Assembly: GCA_964624555.1 (NCBI GenBank)
Contig: CAZUXB010000026.1
Location: 1-29,904 of the forward strand
Length of the DNA stretch: 29,904 bases
Reading direction: 5' to 3'
Source of the DNA: SXRF01 sp964624555
GTDB lineage: Bacteria > Pseudomonadota > Alphaproteobacteria > Rickettsiales > SXRF01
A program made the position numbers and the translations under genes. Shown here in pieces: positions 22,740 through 29,689 of the stretch. The stretch's first letter is position 1, and the number at the start of each line of letters is the position of its first letter. The notes under the pieces are model-generated. The model did no database searches and was not told the DNA's origin. It worked only from the letters and a program-made list of their open reading frames with translations.

Positions 22740-23345
22740 CTAAATGAAGCAAGATTTTGGCTTGAGTTTTATAGCCACGGCCAGACGCGCCAGATACTCC
22801 TCACGCGGTATCTCGATAATGCCGAATTGCTTTAAATGATCGTTGGTGAACTGGGCATCGAGCAATGTATAGCCCGCATTATTGAGGAGGTCGACCAGAT
22901 GGACAAGGGCGACCTTGCTGGCATTACTGGCCCGCGAAAACATGCTTTCACCGAAGAACGCGCCGCCAATGGCGACTCCATATAACCCGCCGACGAGCGC
23001 GCCATCCTGCCAGCATTCGACACTATGGGCGAAGCCGTTTTCCCATAACTGCGTATATAACTGTATTATCTGTTCGTTTATCCACGTGTCGTCACGTTCA
23101 GCACCAATCTCTGCGCAGGCGCGGATGACGGCGGGGAAATCGCGGTCAGCGGTGAGGGTAAAAGTCGATTTTTTGATGAATTTTTTAAGGCTGGTGGGTA
23201 CGTGGAAATCATCCAGCGGGAGGATACCGCGTTGCTCCGGATACATCCAGTGCAGGGTAGGGTCATCCTTGCTCGCCGCCATCGGGAAATAGCCGGTCGC
23301 GTATGCGGCCAACAGTGTTTCCCAGGTTATATCGGCATTAGTCAT
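22740..23345 (-). CDS. aat: Leucyl/phenylalanyl-tRNA-protein transferase
   Basis: 201 aa, the compact form usual in alphaproteobacteria. Conserved motifs: AYATGYFPMA near the start, the RGILPLDDFHVP segment (active-site floor), WINEQIIQLY, GFAHSVECWQDGALVGGLYGVAIGGAFFGESMF and LLDAQFTNDHLKQFG. It adds Leu or Phe from aminoacyl-tRNA to the N-terminus of proteins starting with Arg or Lys, marking them for ClpS/ClpAP degradation. The gene is flanked on both sides by GTCAT-ended palindromes, one ending 2 bp before its stop and one about 30 bp upstream of its start. Confidence 0.96.
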   Translation of the reverse strand: MTNADITWETLLAAYATGYFPMAASKDDPTLHWMYPEQRGILPLDDFHVPTSLKKFIKKSTFTLTADRDFPAVIRACAEIGAERDDTWINEQIIQLYTQLWENGFAHSVECWQDGALVGGLYGVAIGGAFFGESMFSRASNASKVALVHLVDLLNNAGYTLLDAQFTNDHLKQFGIIEIPREEYLARLAVAIKLKPKSCFI

Positions 23346-23375
23346 ATATGTTTTTTACCAATTAAAATAAAGATT

Positions 23376-23481
23376 GTCATTCCGGCGAAGGCCGGAATCC
23401 AGTAAAATCGCGTCTGTGGCGATATGGTTCTTATCCTCGCTACCGCGAGTAATGCTGGATACCAGCTTTCGCTGGTATGAC
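23376..23481. repeat. GTCAT-ended palindromic element family D, copy 2 (ugpQ/aat gap)
   Basis: This 106-bp element begins GTCATTCCGGCGAAGGCCGG and ends with a TACCAGC-TTTC-GCTGGTA hairpin followed by TGAC. An internal CGCTACCGCG hairpin is also present. It has the same termini as copy 1 but a longer middle. It fills the gap between the GDPD gene stop and the aat start. Confidence 0.8.
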
Positions 23482-23491
23482 AAATGATAAT

Positions 23492-24169
23492 TTACAACCT
23501 ATCAGGGAAATCGCTGATGATGCCGCTTACTTTCATGGTACTGGCGCGGGCGATGGATTCGGGCTTATTCACCGTCCATACGAAGGTTTTAAGGCCGCGG
23601 GTGTGGGCATCATCAATAAGTTCCTGGGTAGCGTGGTCGAGTGCCGGGCCCATGGCATGTGCGCCAGCGTCAATAGCGAACTGGGCGAGGGTAATAGGGG
23701 TGGCCACTATTGAGGCGCAGGTTTTGATATTGGCATCAATGGCTCGGGCTTCGACCAGCTGGTGGTGGTTGAAGGATAAAATAAAAAGCTGCTCATAACC
23801 CCAGCCATCATGCTTTACCGCGTGGGTGACCATATCCACCACCGGTTTTACCGCGTCCTCATCTTTTAGTTCGATAAAGAGGGCGCAACGCTTATCCACC
23901 AGCTTTATTACCTCGGCGAGAGTTGGGATTTTCTCGCCATTACCGGCATCGAATTTTTGTAATTCAGCGAGGTTGAAATCGCGTACCCGGCCTTTGCCGT
24001 TGGTAGTGCGTTCCAACGTTTCATCATGTATCACAACCGGGATGCCGTCCTTGCTAAGGCGGATGTCGAATTCAAAACCATCAACCCCAAGTTCCATGGC
24101 TTTTTTCATGGCGGCAACGGTGTTTTCGGGAGCGAGCCCGGCAGCCCCACGATGTCCGATTTTTAGCAT
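23492..24169 (-). CDS. ugpQ: Glycerophosphodiester phosphodiesterase (cytoplasmic UgpQ type)
   Basis: 225 aa, one GDPD TIM-barrel domain, no signal peptide. The catalytic and metal residues are visible: HRGAAGLAPENT (His6, Arg7, Glu15), GFEFDIRLSKDG (Glu33, Asp35), VVIHDE (His48), then FIELKD and FVWTVN. It hydrolyses glycerophosphodiesters to glycerol-3-phosphate and an alcohol. Its ATG overlaps the aroQ stop by one base (TAATG), so the two are translationally coupled. In many alphaproteobacteria accB-accC would occupy the position between aroQ and aat. The gene ends next to a GTCAT-ended palindrome. Confidence 0.93.
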   Translation of the reverse strand: MLKIGHRGAAGLAPENTVAAMKKAMELGVDGFEFDIRLSKDGIPVVIHDETLERTTNGKGRVRDFNLAELQKFDAGNGEKIPTLAEVIKLVDKRCALFIELKDEDAVKPVVDMVTHAVKHDGWGYEQLFILSFNHHQLVEARAIDANIKTCASIVATPITLAQFAIDAGAHAMGPALDHATQELIDDAHTRGLKTFVWTVNKPESIARASTMKVSGIISDFPDRL

Positions 24170-24609
24170 TATTTCGCGCTTAAGATGTTGGAGATTGCCT
24201 GTAATGCCAATATATAGCTGTCACTGCCAAAACCACAGATAACACCGCGCGCAGCCTTGGAGATATATGATTCATGGCGGAACGGTTCACGTTTGAAGAT
24301 GTTAGAAATATGCACCTCAATGACTGGTATCTTAAGCGGCAGCAAAGCATCAAGTATAGCGATGGAGGTGTGGGTATAAGCCCCGGCATTTATTAGCAAA
24401 CCATTATAGGTTTTTCCGGCATTTTGAATGGCAGTAACCAGTTCCCCTTCCAGATTAGATTGCATGAAGTCAACTTCAAGGCTAGTTTGTGCCCCATATT
24501 CTTTGCATTTCTTTTCAATATCCTTAAGGGTTTCGCTACCGTAAATCTCCGGTTCGCGGGTGCCGAGCATGTTCAGGTTTGGGCCATTGACGATGAGTAT
24601 GGATTTCAT
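24169..24609 (-). CDS. aroQ: Type II 3-dehydroquinate dehydratase
   Basis: 146 aa, the standard length. Motifs: NGPNLNMLGTREPEIYG (8-24) with the catalytic Tyr23 and flexible-loop Arg18, QSNLEGELV (50-58), INAGAYTHTS (73-82), and IEVHISNIFKREPFRHES with His100. It converts 3-dehydroquinate to 3-dehydroshikimate in the shikimate pathway; the type II enzyme forms a dodecamer. It is the first gene of the long minus-strand run and overlaps ugpQ by one base. It is divergent from thiS across a 92-bp AT-rich palindromic gap that must hold both promoters. Confidence 0.97.
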   Translation of the reverse strand: MKSILIVNGPNLNMLGTREPEIYGSETLKDIEKKCKEYGAQTSLEVDFMQSNLEGELVTAIQNAGKTYNGLLINAGAYTHTSIAILDALLPLKIPVIEVHISNIFKREPFRHESYISKAARGVICGFGSDSYILALQAISNILSAK

Positions 24610-24619
24610 AAAGATAATT

Positions 24620-24699
24620 GGATTATTTGATTATTGGATAATTAAGGTATAACATACATTTCTTAACAAATTACTTATCATCTAATTATCTAATAATCC
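24620..24699. repeat. Imperfect 8-bp-period palindrome between aroQ and thiS
   Basis: The left arm 24620-24646 and right arm 24674-24699 are approximate reverse complements built from octamers such as TTGGATTA, TTTGATTA, TTGGATAA on the left and TATCATCT, AATTATCT, AATAATCC on the right, with a 27-bp centre. It fills the divergent gap and ends 2 bp before the thiS ATG. No thiamine (TPP) riboswitch motif is seen here. Confidence 0.7.
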
Positions 24700-24701
24700 A
24701 T

Positions 24702-24902
24702 ATGCAAATCACACTTAACGGTAAACCATATATCCTTGAGCAGGAAACCAATATTTTGCAACTTTCCAGCCTGTTAGAGCTGGAATCAAGCCGTGTGGCC
24801 ATTGAGCGTAACCGCGAAATAGTGCCGCGCTCGCAATATGCGGTGGTAGCGCTGCAAGCGGGTGACGAGGTGGAGATTGTGTCATTCATTGGTGGTGGTT
24901 GA
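24702..24902 (+). CDS. thiS: Sulfur carrier protein ThiS
   Basis: 66 aa with a ubiquitin-like beta-grasp fold. It opens MQITLNGKPYILEQ, contains the ERNREIVPRSQY motif, and ends EIVSFIGGG, giving the C-terminal Gly-Gly needed for thiocarboxylation. One extra Gly follows the usual GG pair. ThiS carries sulfide to ThiG for thiazole ring formation in thiamine synthesis. It directly precedes thiG, from which it is separated by a 94-bp palindrome. ThiF, ThiO and ThiC are not in the window. Confidence 0.95.
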   Translation: MQITLNGKPYILEQETNILQLSSLLELESSRVAIERNREIVPRSQYAVVALQAGDEVEIVSFIGGG

Positions 24903-24910
24903 AAATAAAA

Positions 24911-25004
24911 TTCCCTCTCCCTTGTAGGGAGAGGGCTAGGGTGAGGGTTGTGTGAGTTGGAATTTTACCCTCACCCCGACCCTCTCCCTACAAGGGAGAG
25001 GGAG
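24911..25004. repeat. Large palindrome between thiS and thiG (family B)
   Basis: This 94-bp element has two halves that are near-exact reverse complements. The left half contains the 9-bp hairpin CCCTCTCCC-TTGTA-GGGAGAGGG (24913-24935); the right half has CCCTCTCCC-TACAA-GGGAGAGGG (24980-25002). Outer arms GGGTGAGGG and CCCTCACCC pair across a 20-bp AT-richer centre. The sequence style is close to family A. The right end supplies a GGGAG that sits at Shine-Dalgarno distance from the thiG start. Confidence 0.9.
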
Positions 25005-25013
25005 AATAAAAAA

Positions 25014-25784
25014 TTGTCTGACGATTTCATACTTTCTGGTAAAACATTCACCTCGCGCCTGCTGGTGGGAACTGGTCGCTATGCCAATATGGAGCAGGCC
25101 AAAGCGGTTATCGAAGCGAGTGGCGCAGAGATAATCACCGTAGCCCTGCGCCGGGTTGATCTGTCCCAAAGGGGGCAGGGCAGCCTGATGGAGGTGTTAC
25201 CACCGACAAAATATACCTATCTGCCTAATAGCGCCGGATGTTTCACGGCGGATGAGGCCATACGCACCCTGCGCCTTGCCCGTGAACTCGGTGGCTGGGA
25301 ACTGGTGAAGCTGGAGGTCATCGGCGATAAAACCAACTTGCTGCCTGATACCGAAGAAACCCTGAAAGCTGCCAAAATACTCACGGGAGAAGGCTTTAAG
25401 GTGATGGCCTATACCAATGATGACCTGATAATGGCCAAAAAACTGGAAGATGCGGGATGCGCCGCAGTGATGCCGCTGGCCGCCCCCATCGGTTCCGGCC
25501 TTGGCATATTAAACCCTCACAATATACAGGCCATTGCCAGTACGCTGAAAGTCCCGGTACTCGTCGATGCTGGTATCGGTACGGCCTCAGACGCCTGTAT
25601 CGCCATGGAACTCGGTTGCTCTGGTGTGCTGCTTAACACCGCCCTGTCCTCTGCCCAGACCCCCCTGCTTATGGCAAAAGCCATGAAACTAGCGGTTCAG
25701 GGGGGGAGAGGGGCGTATCTTGCCGGGCGTATGGGTAAACGCGAAACCGCCCACGCCAGCTCACCAACAGATGGGTTGTTGTAA
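25014..25784 (+). CDS. thiG: Thiazole synthase ThiG
   Basis: 256 aa from TTG at 25014. This start gives the normal family length and N-terminus (SDDFILSGKTFTSRLLVGTG) and has a GGAG at 25001-25004, nine bases upstream. The frame is open further back to 24948, but that part would be translated palindrome. TIM-barrel motifs: LVGTGRY, ITVALRRVDL, LPNSAGCFTADEA, VKLEVIGD with the Schiff-base Lys99, VMPLAAPIGSGLGI and DAGIGTASDA. It builds the thiazole phosphate from deoxyxylulose phosphate, dehydroglycine or iminoglycine and ThiS thiocarboxylate. It probably shares a transcript with thiS, with the palindrome forming RNA structure around its start. Confidence 0.96.
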   Translation: MSDDFILSGKTFTSRLLVGTGRYANMEQAKAVIEASGAEIITVALRRVDLSQRGQGSLMEVLPPTKYTYLPNSAGCFTADEAIRTLRLARELGGWELVKLEVIGDKTNLLPDTEETLKAAKILTGEGFKVMAYTNDDLIMAKKLEDAGCAAVMPLAAPIGSGLGILNPHNIQAIASTLKVPVLVDAGIGTASDACIAMELGCSGVLLNTALSSAQTPLLMAKAMKLAVQGGRGAYLAGRMGKRETAHASSPTDGLL

Positions 25785-25836
25785 TATAGAGCGAACGCTG
25801 TTATAGTCTGCGTCCCGAATAATTATGGAGTTAGTT

Positions 25837-26178
25837 ATGACCAATCCGGTATTTGCTGAAATTGAAAACGATATTAAAGAAAACGATATAGTGCTGTTCA
25901 TGAAAGGCACCAAGCTGATGCCGCAATGCGGTTTCTCGGCGACCGTGGCGCAGGTGCTGGAACGCCTTGGCATCAACAATTATAAAGACGTGAATGTGCT
26001 CGCTAACGCCGAAATTCGCGAAGGCATCAAGCAATTCTCCAACTGGCCGACCATTCCTCAGCTTTATGTGAAAGGCGAATTTATAGGTGGCTGCGATATC
26101 GTCCGTGAAATGTACCAAAGTGGCGAGCTTCAGGAATTCCTGAAGGAAAAAGGCATAAAATTCTCAGCAGCGAGTTAA
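25837..26178 (+). CDS. grxD: Monothiol CGFS glutaredoxin (Grx4 type)
   Basis: 113 aa from ATG 25837, chosen because GGAG lies at 25827-25830 with a 6-nt spacing; an upstream in-frame ATG at 25825 overlaps this Shine-Dalgarno. The active site is CGFS beginning at Cys31 (KLMPQCGFSATV). WPTIPQLYVKGEFIGGCDIV supplies the glutathione-binding TVP-like and GG elements. CGFS glutaredoxins bind a glutathione-ligated 2Fe-2S cluster, usually with BolA, and deliver it to targets. Here bolA is not adjacent; hom follows after 6 nt, so the pair is likely co-transcribed. Confidence 0.96.
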   Translation: MTNPVFAEIENDIKENDIVLFMKGTKLMPQCGFSATVAQVLERLGINNYKDVNVLANAEIREGIKQFSNWPTIPQLYVKGEFIGGCDIVREMYQSGELQEFLKEKGIKFSAAS

Positions 26179-26184
26179 AATTAG

Positions 26185-27477
26185 ATGTCATCCCCACTTC
26201 GTATCGCCATTGCCGGGCTGGGCACCGTTGGTGCCGGGACACTGGCCATTTTGCAGGGCGAGTTGCCCTTGCTTGAGGCGCGTTGCGGGCGGAAATTACA
26301 GGTGGTGTCTATATCGGGCCGTGACCGTAACAAAAAACGCGGTTGCTCTACCGATGGGCTTAAATGGTCGGATAATCCAATCGAATTTGCGAGCGATCCG
26401 GGAATTGATGTTGTTGTGGAAACTATCGGCGGTAGCGATGGTGTGGCCAAAGCCCTGATTGAAACTGCGCTTAAGAATGGAAAATCGGTGGTGACCGCGA
26501 ACAAAGCGCTTATCGCCAAACATGGTGTGGAACTGGCCAAATTGGCCGAAAAAAGTGGCGCGGTGCTGGCCTTTGAAGCGGCGGTGGCTGGCGGTATACC
26601 AATTATCAAAACCTTGCGCGATGGGCTGGCGGCTAATAAATTTTCCCGTGTCATCGGCATCTTGAATGGCACATGTAACTACATCCTCACCAGCATGTGG
26701 GCGACCAGCCGCAGTTTTGATGAGGTGCTGAAAGAAGCGCAGGACTTAGGTTACGCCGAAGCGGAACCGAGCTTTGATGTCGATGGCATTGACACCGCCC
26801 ACAAGCTTGCAATTCTTACCAGCCTTGCCTATGGCTGCGCACCTGCGATAGAAAATGTTTACAGCGAAGGCATCCGCCGCGTGAGCTTGCGCGATATGAA
26901 ATTTGCTGATGAGCTCGGCTATGCCATAAAATTACTGGGCGTTGCGGTTGCTACTCCCGGCGGTATCCAGCAGCGCGTGCATCCGTGTATGGTGAAAAAA
27001 ACTTCTATGCTGGCAACTGTGCAGGGCGTTTATAATGCGGTCTTGATTGAAGGCAGTGCGGTCGGAAAAATCTTCCTTGAGGGGCGTGGGGCAGGGGCGG
27101 AGCCGACTGGTTCCTCGGTGGTAGCCGATATACTCGATATTGCCCGTGGCGTGAAATATAAACCCTTTACCCTGCCGGTAGAGAAGCTTTCCCAAGCGAA
27201 ATTCACGGGTATGGATAGCTTGCGCTGTTCCTATTATCTGCGGCTGGGTGTAGATGACAAGCCGGGTGTGCTTGCGGAAATTACCGGCATTCTTAAGGAA
27301 CAGGGCATTTCCATGCTGTCTTTCCTGCAGCATTCGCCAGAACCCGGTGAAAATGTGCAGCTGGTGCTTACTACCCACGAAACCAGCGAACCGGCAATGC
27401 TCGCGGCAGTGAAAGCCATTGGGAATCTGGAATCGGTGAAAGATAAGCCGTTTATGATACGGATAGAGCAGATTTAA
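26185..27477 (+). CDS. hom: Homoserine dehydrogenase
   Basis: 430 aa. The NAD(P)-binding GLGTVGAGT is at residues 11-19, followed by VVETIGGSDGVAKALIETAL, VVTANKALIAKHG, the catalytic-region GGIPIIKTLRDGLAAN and the highly conserved GILNGTCNYILTSM. The C-terminal ACT domain (about 352-430, LRLGVDDKPGVLAEITGILKEQGISM) suggests threonine feedback control. It reduces aspartate semialdehyde to homoserine on the way to threonine and methionine. It lies 6 nt after grxD and is followed 3 bp later by a family C palindrome. Confidence 0.97.
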   Translation: MSSPLRIAIAGLGTVGAGTLAILQGELPLLEARCGRKLQVVSISGRDRNKKRGCSTDGLKWSDNPIEFASDPGIDVVVETIGGSDGVAKALIETALKNGKSVVTANKALIAKHGVELAKLAEKSGAVLAFEAAVAGGIPIIKTLRDGLAANKFSRVIGILNGTCNYILTSMWATSRSFDEVLKEAQDLGYAEAEPSFDVDGIDTAHKLAILTSLAYGCAPAIENVYSEGIRRVSLRDMKFADELGYAIKLLGVAVATPGGIQQRVHPCMVKKTSMLATVQGVYNAVLIEGSAVGKIFLEGRGAGAEPTGSSVVADILDIARGVKYKPFTLPVEKLSQAKFTGMDSLRCSYYLRLGVDDKPGVLAEITGILKEQGISMLSFLQHSPEPGENVQLVLTTHETSEPAMLAAVKAIGNLESVKDKPFMIRIEQI

Positions 27478-27480
27478 TTT

Positions 27481-27570
27481 GTCATCCTGCGGATTGCGGA
27501 GCAATAGCGCAGGATCTCAGGGTAATTAGAAGCAAATCCTGCGCTGTCACTTCGTGACCCACAGGATGAC
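27481..27570. repeat. Palindromic element family C, copy 2 (after hom)
   Basis: 90 bp, GTCATCCTGCGG at one end and CACAGGATGAC at the other, with internal GCGCAGGAT and ATCCTGCGC complementary blocks. It has the same length and termini as the copy in mnmG and shares CACTTCGTGACCCAC. Here it is intergenic and not translated. Confidence 0.88.
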
Positions 27571-27643
27571 AGTGGGATGAACATTATAACCGATTTCTGC
27601 GAAAAAGCCAGTTATTTAATTTGCCCTATTTTTCCTTAATATG

Positions 27644-27671
27644 CTGAAATTATGTATAATTTTGCTATAAT
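27644..27671 (+). promoter_or_regulatory. Candidate promoter for usg
   Basis: CTGAAA (27644-27649), a 16-bp spacer and a perfect TATAAT (27666-27671) preceded by TGC, making an extended -10 identical in its nine bases to the one before the lipoprotein gene. The predicted leader is about 32 nt and holds GGAGGG directly before the usg ATG. Confidence 0.5.
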
Positions 27672-27709
27672 GAACATAGGTTTTCATAAAAAGTATTTAT
27701 GGAGGGTTC

Positions 27710-27973
27710 ATGTCTGATTTAAGTTTAATGCTTAGGGATTACCGCCTCACCACTGCGGAAATCCTCTATAAACTGCCTGATTATCCGGCTCTCCTGCAAA
27801 CCTTTGTGTGGCAGGATATGGACATCGCCCCCAAATATCCCGTGCTCGGCAAATTCCTTGATTTCTGGGAAAAAAAGATTGATGGGAAACTCTATTCGGT
27901 GAAGGTTGCGAGCGCAGAACTCATAAAACCGGCGGGGTTTATTTATTGTAAGGGTGAGTTGAACATTCATTAA
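27710..27973 (+). CDS. usg: Usg family protein
   Basis: 87 aa. The pattern LRDYRLTTAEILYKLPDYP, LLQTFVWQDMDIAPKYP and FLDFWEKKIDGKLYSVKVA, ending AELIKPAGF, matches the small alphaproteobacterial Usg family, first named for its place upstream of trpF. Its molecular function is unknown. There are no membrane segments or signal peptide, so it is probably cytoplasmic. A strong GGAGGG precedes the ATG at short spacing. In this window no trp gene is adjacent: it stands alone between hom and the convergent cysS, so the classical trp linkage is not seen. It ends 4 bp before a family A palindrome. Confidence 0.88.
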   Translation: MSDLSLMLRDYRLTTAEILYKLPDYPALLQTFVWQDMDIAPKYPVLGKFLDFWEKKIDGKLYSVKVASAELIKPAGFIYCKGELNIH

Positions 27974-27977
27974 AATA

Positions 27978-28062
27978 CCCCCTCTCTAACTCTCCCCCGC
28001 AAGCGGGAGAGAGGATAAAGAAGAAGTTCCCTCTCCACGTAGTGGGGAGGGTTAGGGAGGGG
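27978..28062. repeat. Palindromic element family A, copy 3 (between usg and cysS)
   Basis: This 85-bp copy has the same three-stem layout as 3015-3096, three bases longer in the A-rich linker between hairpins. It exactly fills the gap up to the cysS stop codon (28063-28065 on minus). As at secF/obgE, it sits between two convergent genes. Confidence 0.9.
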
Positions 28063-29397
28063 CTATTGTCGGCGCCAATCGGTGCTGCCATCCGGCCTGT
28101 CTTCCAGCACTATGCCATCAGCCGCGAGTTGTTTGCGAATCTCATCGGCCCGCGCCCAATTCTTGTTTTTCTTAGCGGCTATGCGCTCGTCTATCAGAGT
28201 TTGAACCCCGGAATCAGCACCATCACCCTTGAACCATTTTTCTGGATCTTGTTGAAGAATACCTAGAAGTTCTCCTGTTTTACGCAACCAAGCAGGAGTA
28301 AAAGGAGCCACGTGTATATGAATATTATTAATGGCTAATGATGTATTTAAGTCATCTAACAATGCATCAATGACAATACCGGGTATTGCATCTTCTTGCG
28401 GGGTGTTTGCAATGGCTCTATACCAGCCATCTAAAGTTTTTTTCGCGTCATGGATTAATTTTTCATTCCAGTCCAATGGGCTTCTATAATGTGCTGAAAG
28501 CAGTGCAAAGCGTATCACCTCGCCGCGGACGCCTTTGTCGAGCACATCCTTTACGGTAGTGAAATTGCCCAGCGATTTGCTCATTTTCTCGCCGTTGACA
28601 GTTAAAAACCCGTTATGCACCCAGAATTTGGCGAATTTGGAATGTGGTGCGGCACAGCAGCTTTGCGCGATCTCATTTTCATGGTGCGGGAACATCAGGT
28701 CGGCACCACCGCCATGAATGTCGAAATCATCGCCGAGATATTTACTGCTCATGGCTGAACATTCTATGTGCCATCCCGGCCTTCCAGGGCCCCAGGGAGA
28801 GGCGAAGACGCTCGACGGGTCATCACCCTCCTCGGCGGGCTTCCATAGCACGAAATCGCCCGCATTTTCCTTGTAGCTTTCAACCTCGACGCGGGCACCG
28901 GCAATGAGTTCATCCTGCTTGCGGCCGGAAAGCTGGCCGTAATCCTTATAGCTATTCACGCGGAATAATACATGCCCTTGCGTGACATAGGCGTTTTTAT
29001 TTGCGATAAGCTTTTCGATGATCTCGATCATCTTATCGATATGCGCGGTGGCACGTGGCTCGATGTTCGGAAGCAGGCAGTTCAGCGCCGCCATATCGTC
29101 ATGGAACCAGCCTTCCACGCGTTTGGTGAGGGCAGAAATCGGTTCGCCATTGGCCTTTGCTGCGGCGTTTATTTTATCATCCACATCGGTGATGTTGCGC
29201 ACGTAGGTAACATGTTTTTCGCCGTACACATGCATGAGCAGGCGGTACAGCACATCATACACCACCACGCTACGGGCATTTCCCAGATGCGGCCGGTCAT
29301 ACACCGTCGGCCCGCACACATACATTTTTACGTTGTTCGCGTCCGCCGGGGTGAAGGCTTCTTTTTTACGGGTTAAGGTGTTGTATAGGTTAAGCAT
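28063..29397 (-). CDS. cysS: Cysteinyl-tRNA synthetase
   Basis: 444 aa, class I synthetase. The HIGH motif appears as HLGN (37-40) and the KMSKS motif is at 271-275. The zinc ligands are Cys28 (YVCGPT), Cys213 (HIECSA), His238 and Glu242 (FPHHENE). It charges tRNA-Cys. The start overlaps the brnA stop by 8 bp, so an essential gene is directly coupled to an antitoxin gene. The stop abuts the right end of a family A palindrome. The part between about 28256 and 28510 is markedly AT-richer, with different codon choice from the rest of the gene, although the protein sequence continues normally (LDDLNTS region). Confidence 0.97.
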   Translation of the reverse strand: MLNLYNTLTRKKEAFTPADANNVKMYVCGPTVYDRPHLGNARSVVVYDVLYRLLMHVYGEKHVTYVRNITDVDDKINAAAKANGEPISALTKRVEGWFHDDMAALNCLLPNIEPRATAHIDKMIEIIEKLIANKNAYVTQGHVLFRVNSYKDYGQLSGRKQDELIAGARVEVESYKENAGDFVLWKPAEEGDDPSSVFASPWGPGRPGWHIECSAMSSKYLGDDFDIHGGGADLMFPHHENEIAQSCCAAPHSKFAKFWVHNGFLTVNGEKMSKSLGNFTTVKDVLDKGVRGEVIRFALLSAHYRSPLDWNEKLIHDAKKTLDGWYRAIANTPQEDAIPGIVIDALLDDLNTSLAINNIHIHVAPFTPAWLRKTGELLGILQQDPEKWFKGDGADSGVQTLIDERIAAKKNKNWARADEIRKQLAADGIVLEDRPDGSTDWRRQ

Positions 29398-29689
29398 TAG
29401 GATGTTTTTCTACCCATTCCTTCAGGACAGAGTTTATCCGTGATTGCCAGCCTTTGCCAGTGGCGCGGAAATAACTTTCCACTTTGGGATCAAGGCGGAT
29501 GGAAATATTATTGGCGTGAATTTCGCTTTTGGGGCGGCCACGTCTCACCAGTTTCCCGCCGATGTAAAAATCTGCCCTATCGAGCATTTCATCCGTCAAT
29601 TCTGGTAATTCATCATATTCATGCGGCTGAATAACATGGGCATCAATTTTCTTTAAATCGCTGCCTAATTTTCTTTTGCTCTTTTTCAT
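29390..29689 (-). CDS. brnA: BrnA-family antitoxin
   Basis: 99 aa from ATG at 29689, preferred over an upstream ATG at 29728 because AGGAAAG precedes it at 5 nt and the protein then begins MKKSKRKLGSD. The C-terminal ISIRLDPKVESYFRATGKGWQSRINSVLKEWV is the characteristic BrnA ribbon-helix-helix segment, which dimerises and binds the operon promoter. The N-terminal part should wrap the toxin. It overlaps the brnT 3' end by 47 bp and the cysS start by 8 bp. If functional, it neutralises BrnT and represses the operon, and might thereby also affect cysS. Confidence 0.9.
   Translation of the reverse strand: MKKSKRKLGSDLKKIDAHVIQPHEYDELPELTDEMLDRADFYIGGKLVRRGRPKSEIHANNISIRLDPKVESYFRATGKGWQSRINSVLKEWVEKHPNA

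Noticed and set aside
24610..24701. Possible TPP riboswitch upstream of thiS
   Set aside because: The conserved thi-box core is not present in this AT-rich gap. A CTGAGAGG string near 16180 is inside parB coding sequence and unrelated.
24948..25013. Upstream TTG at 24948 as the thiG start
   Set aside because: It would add 22 residues translated from the palindrome. The TTG at 25014 gives the usual ThiG length and has a properly spaced GGAG.
3015..28062. CRISPR array formed by the repeated palindromes
   Set aside because: The copies are widely scattered, not regularly spaced, and no cas gene is present.
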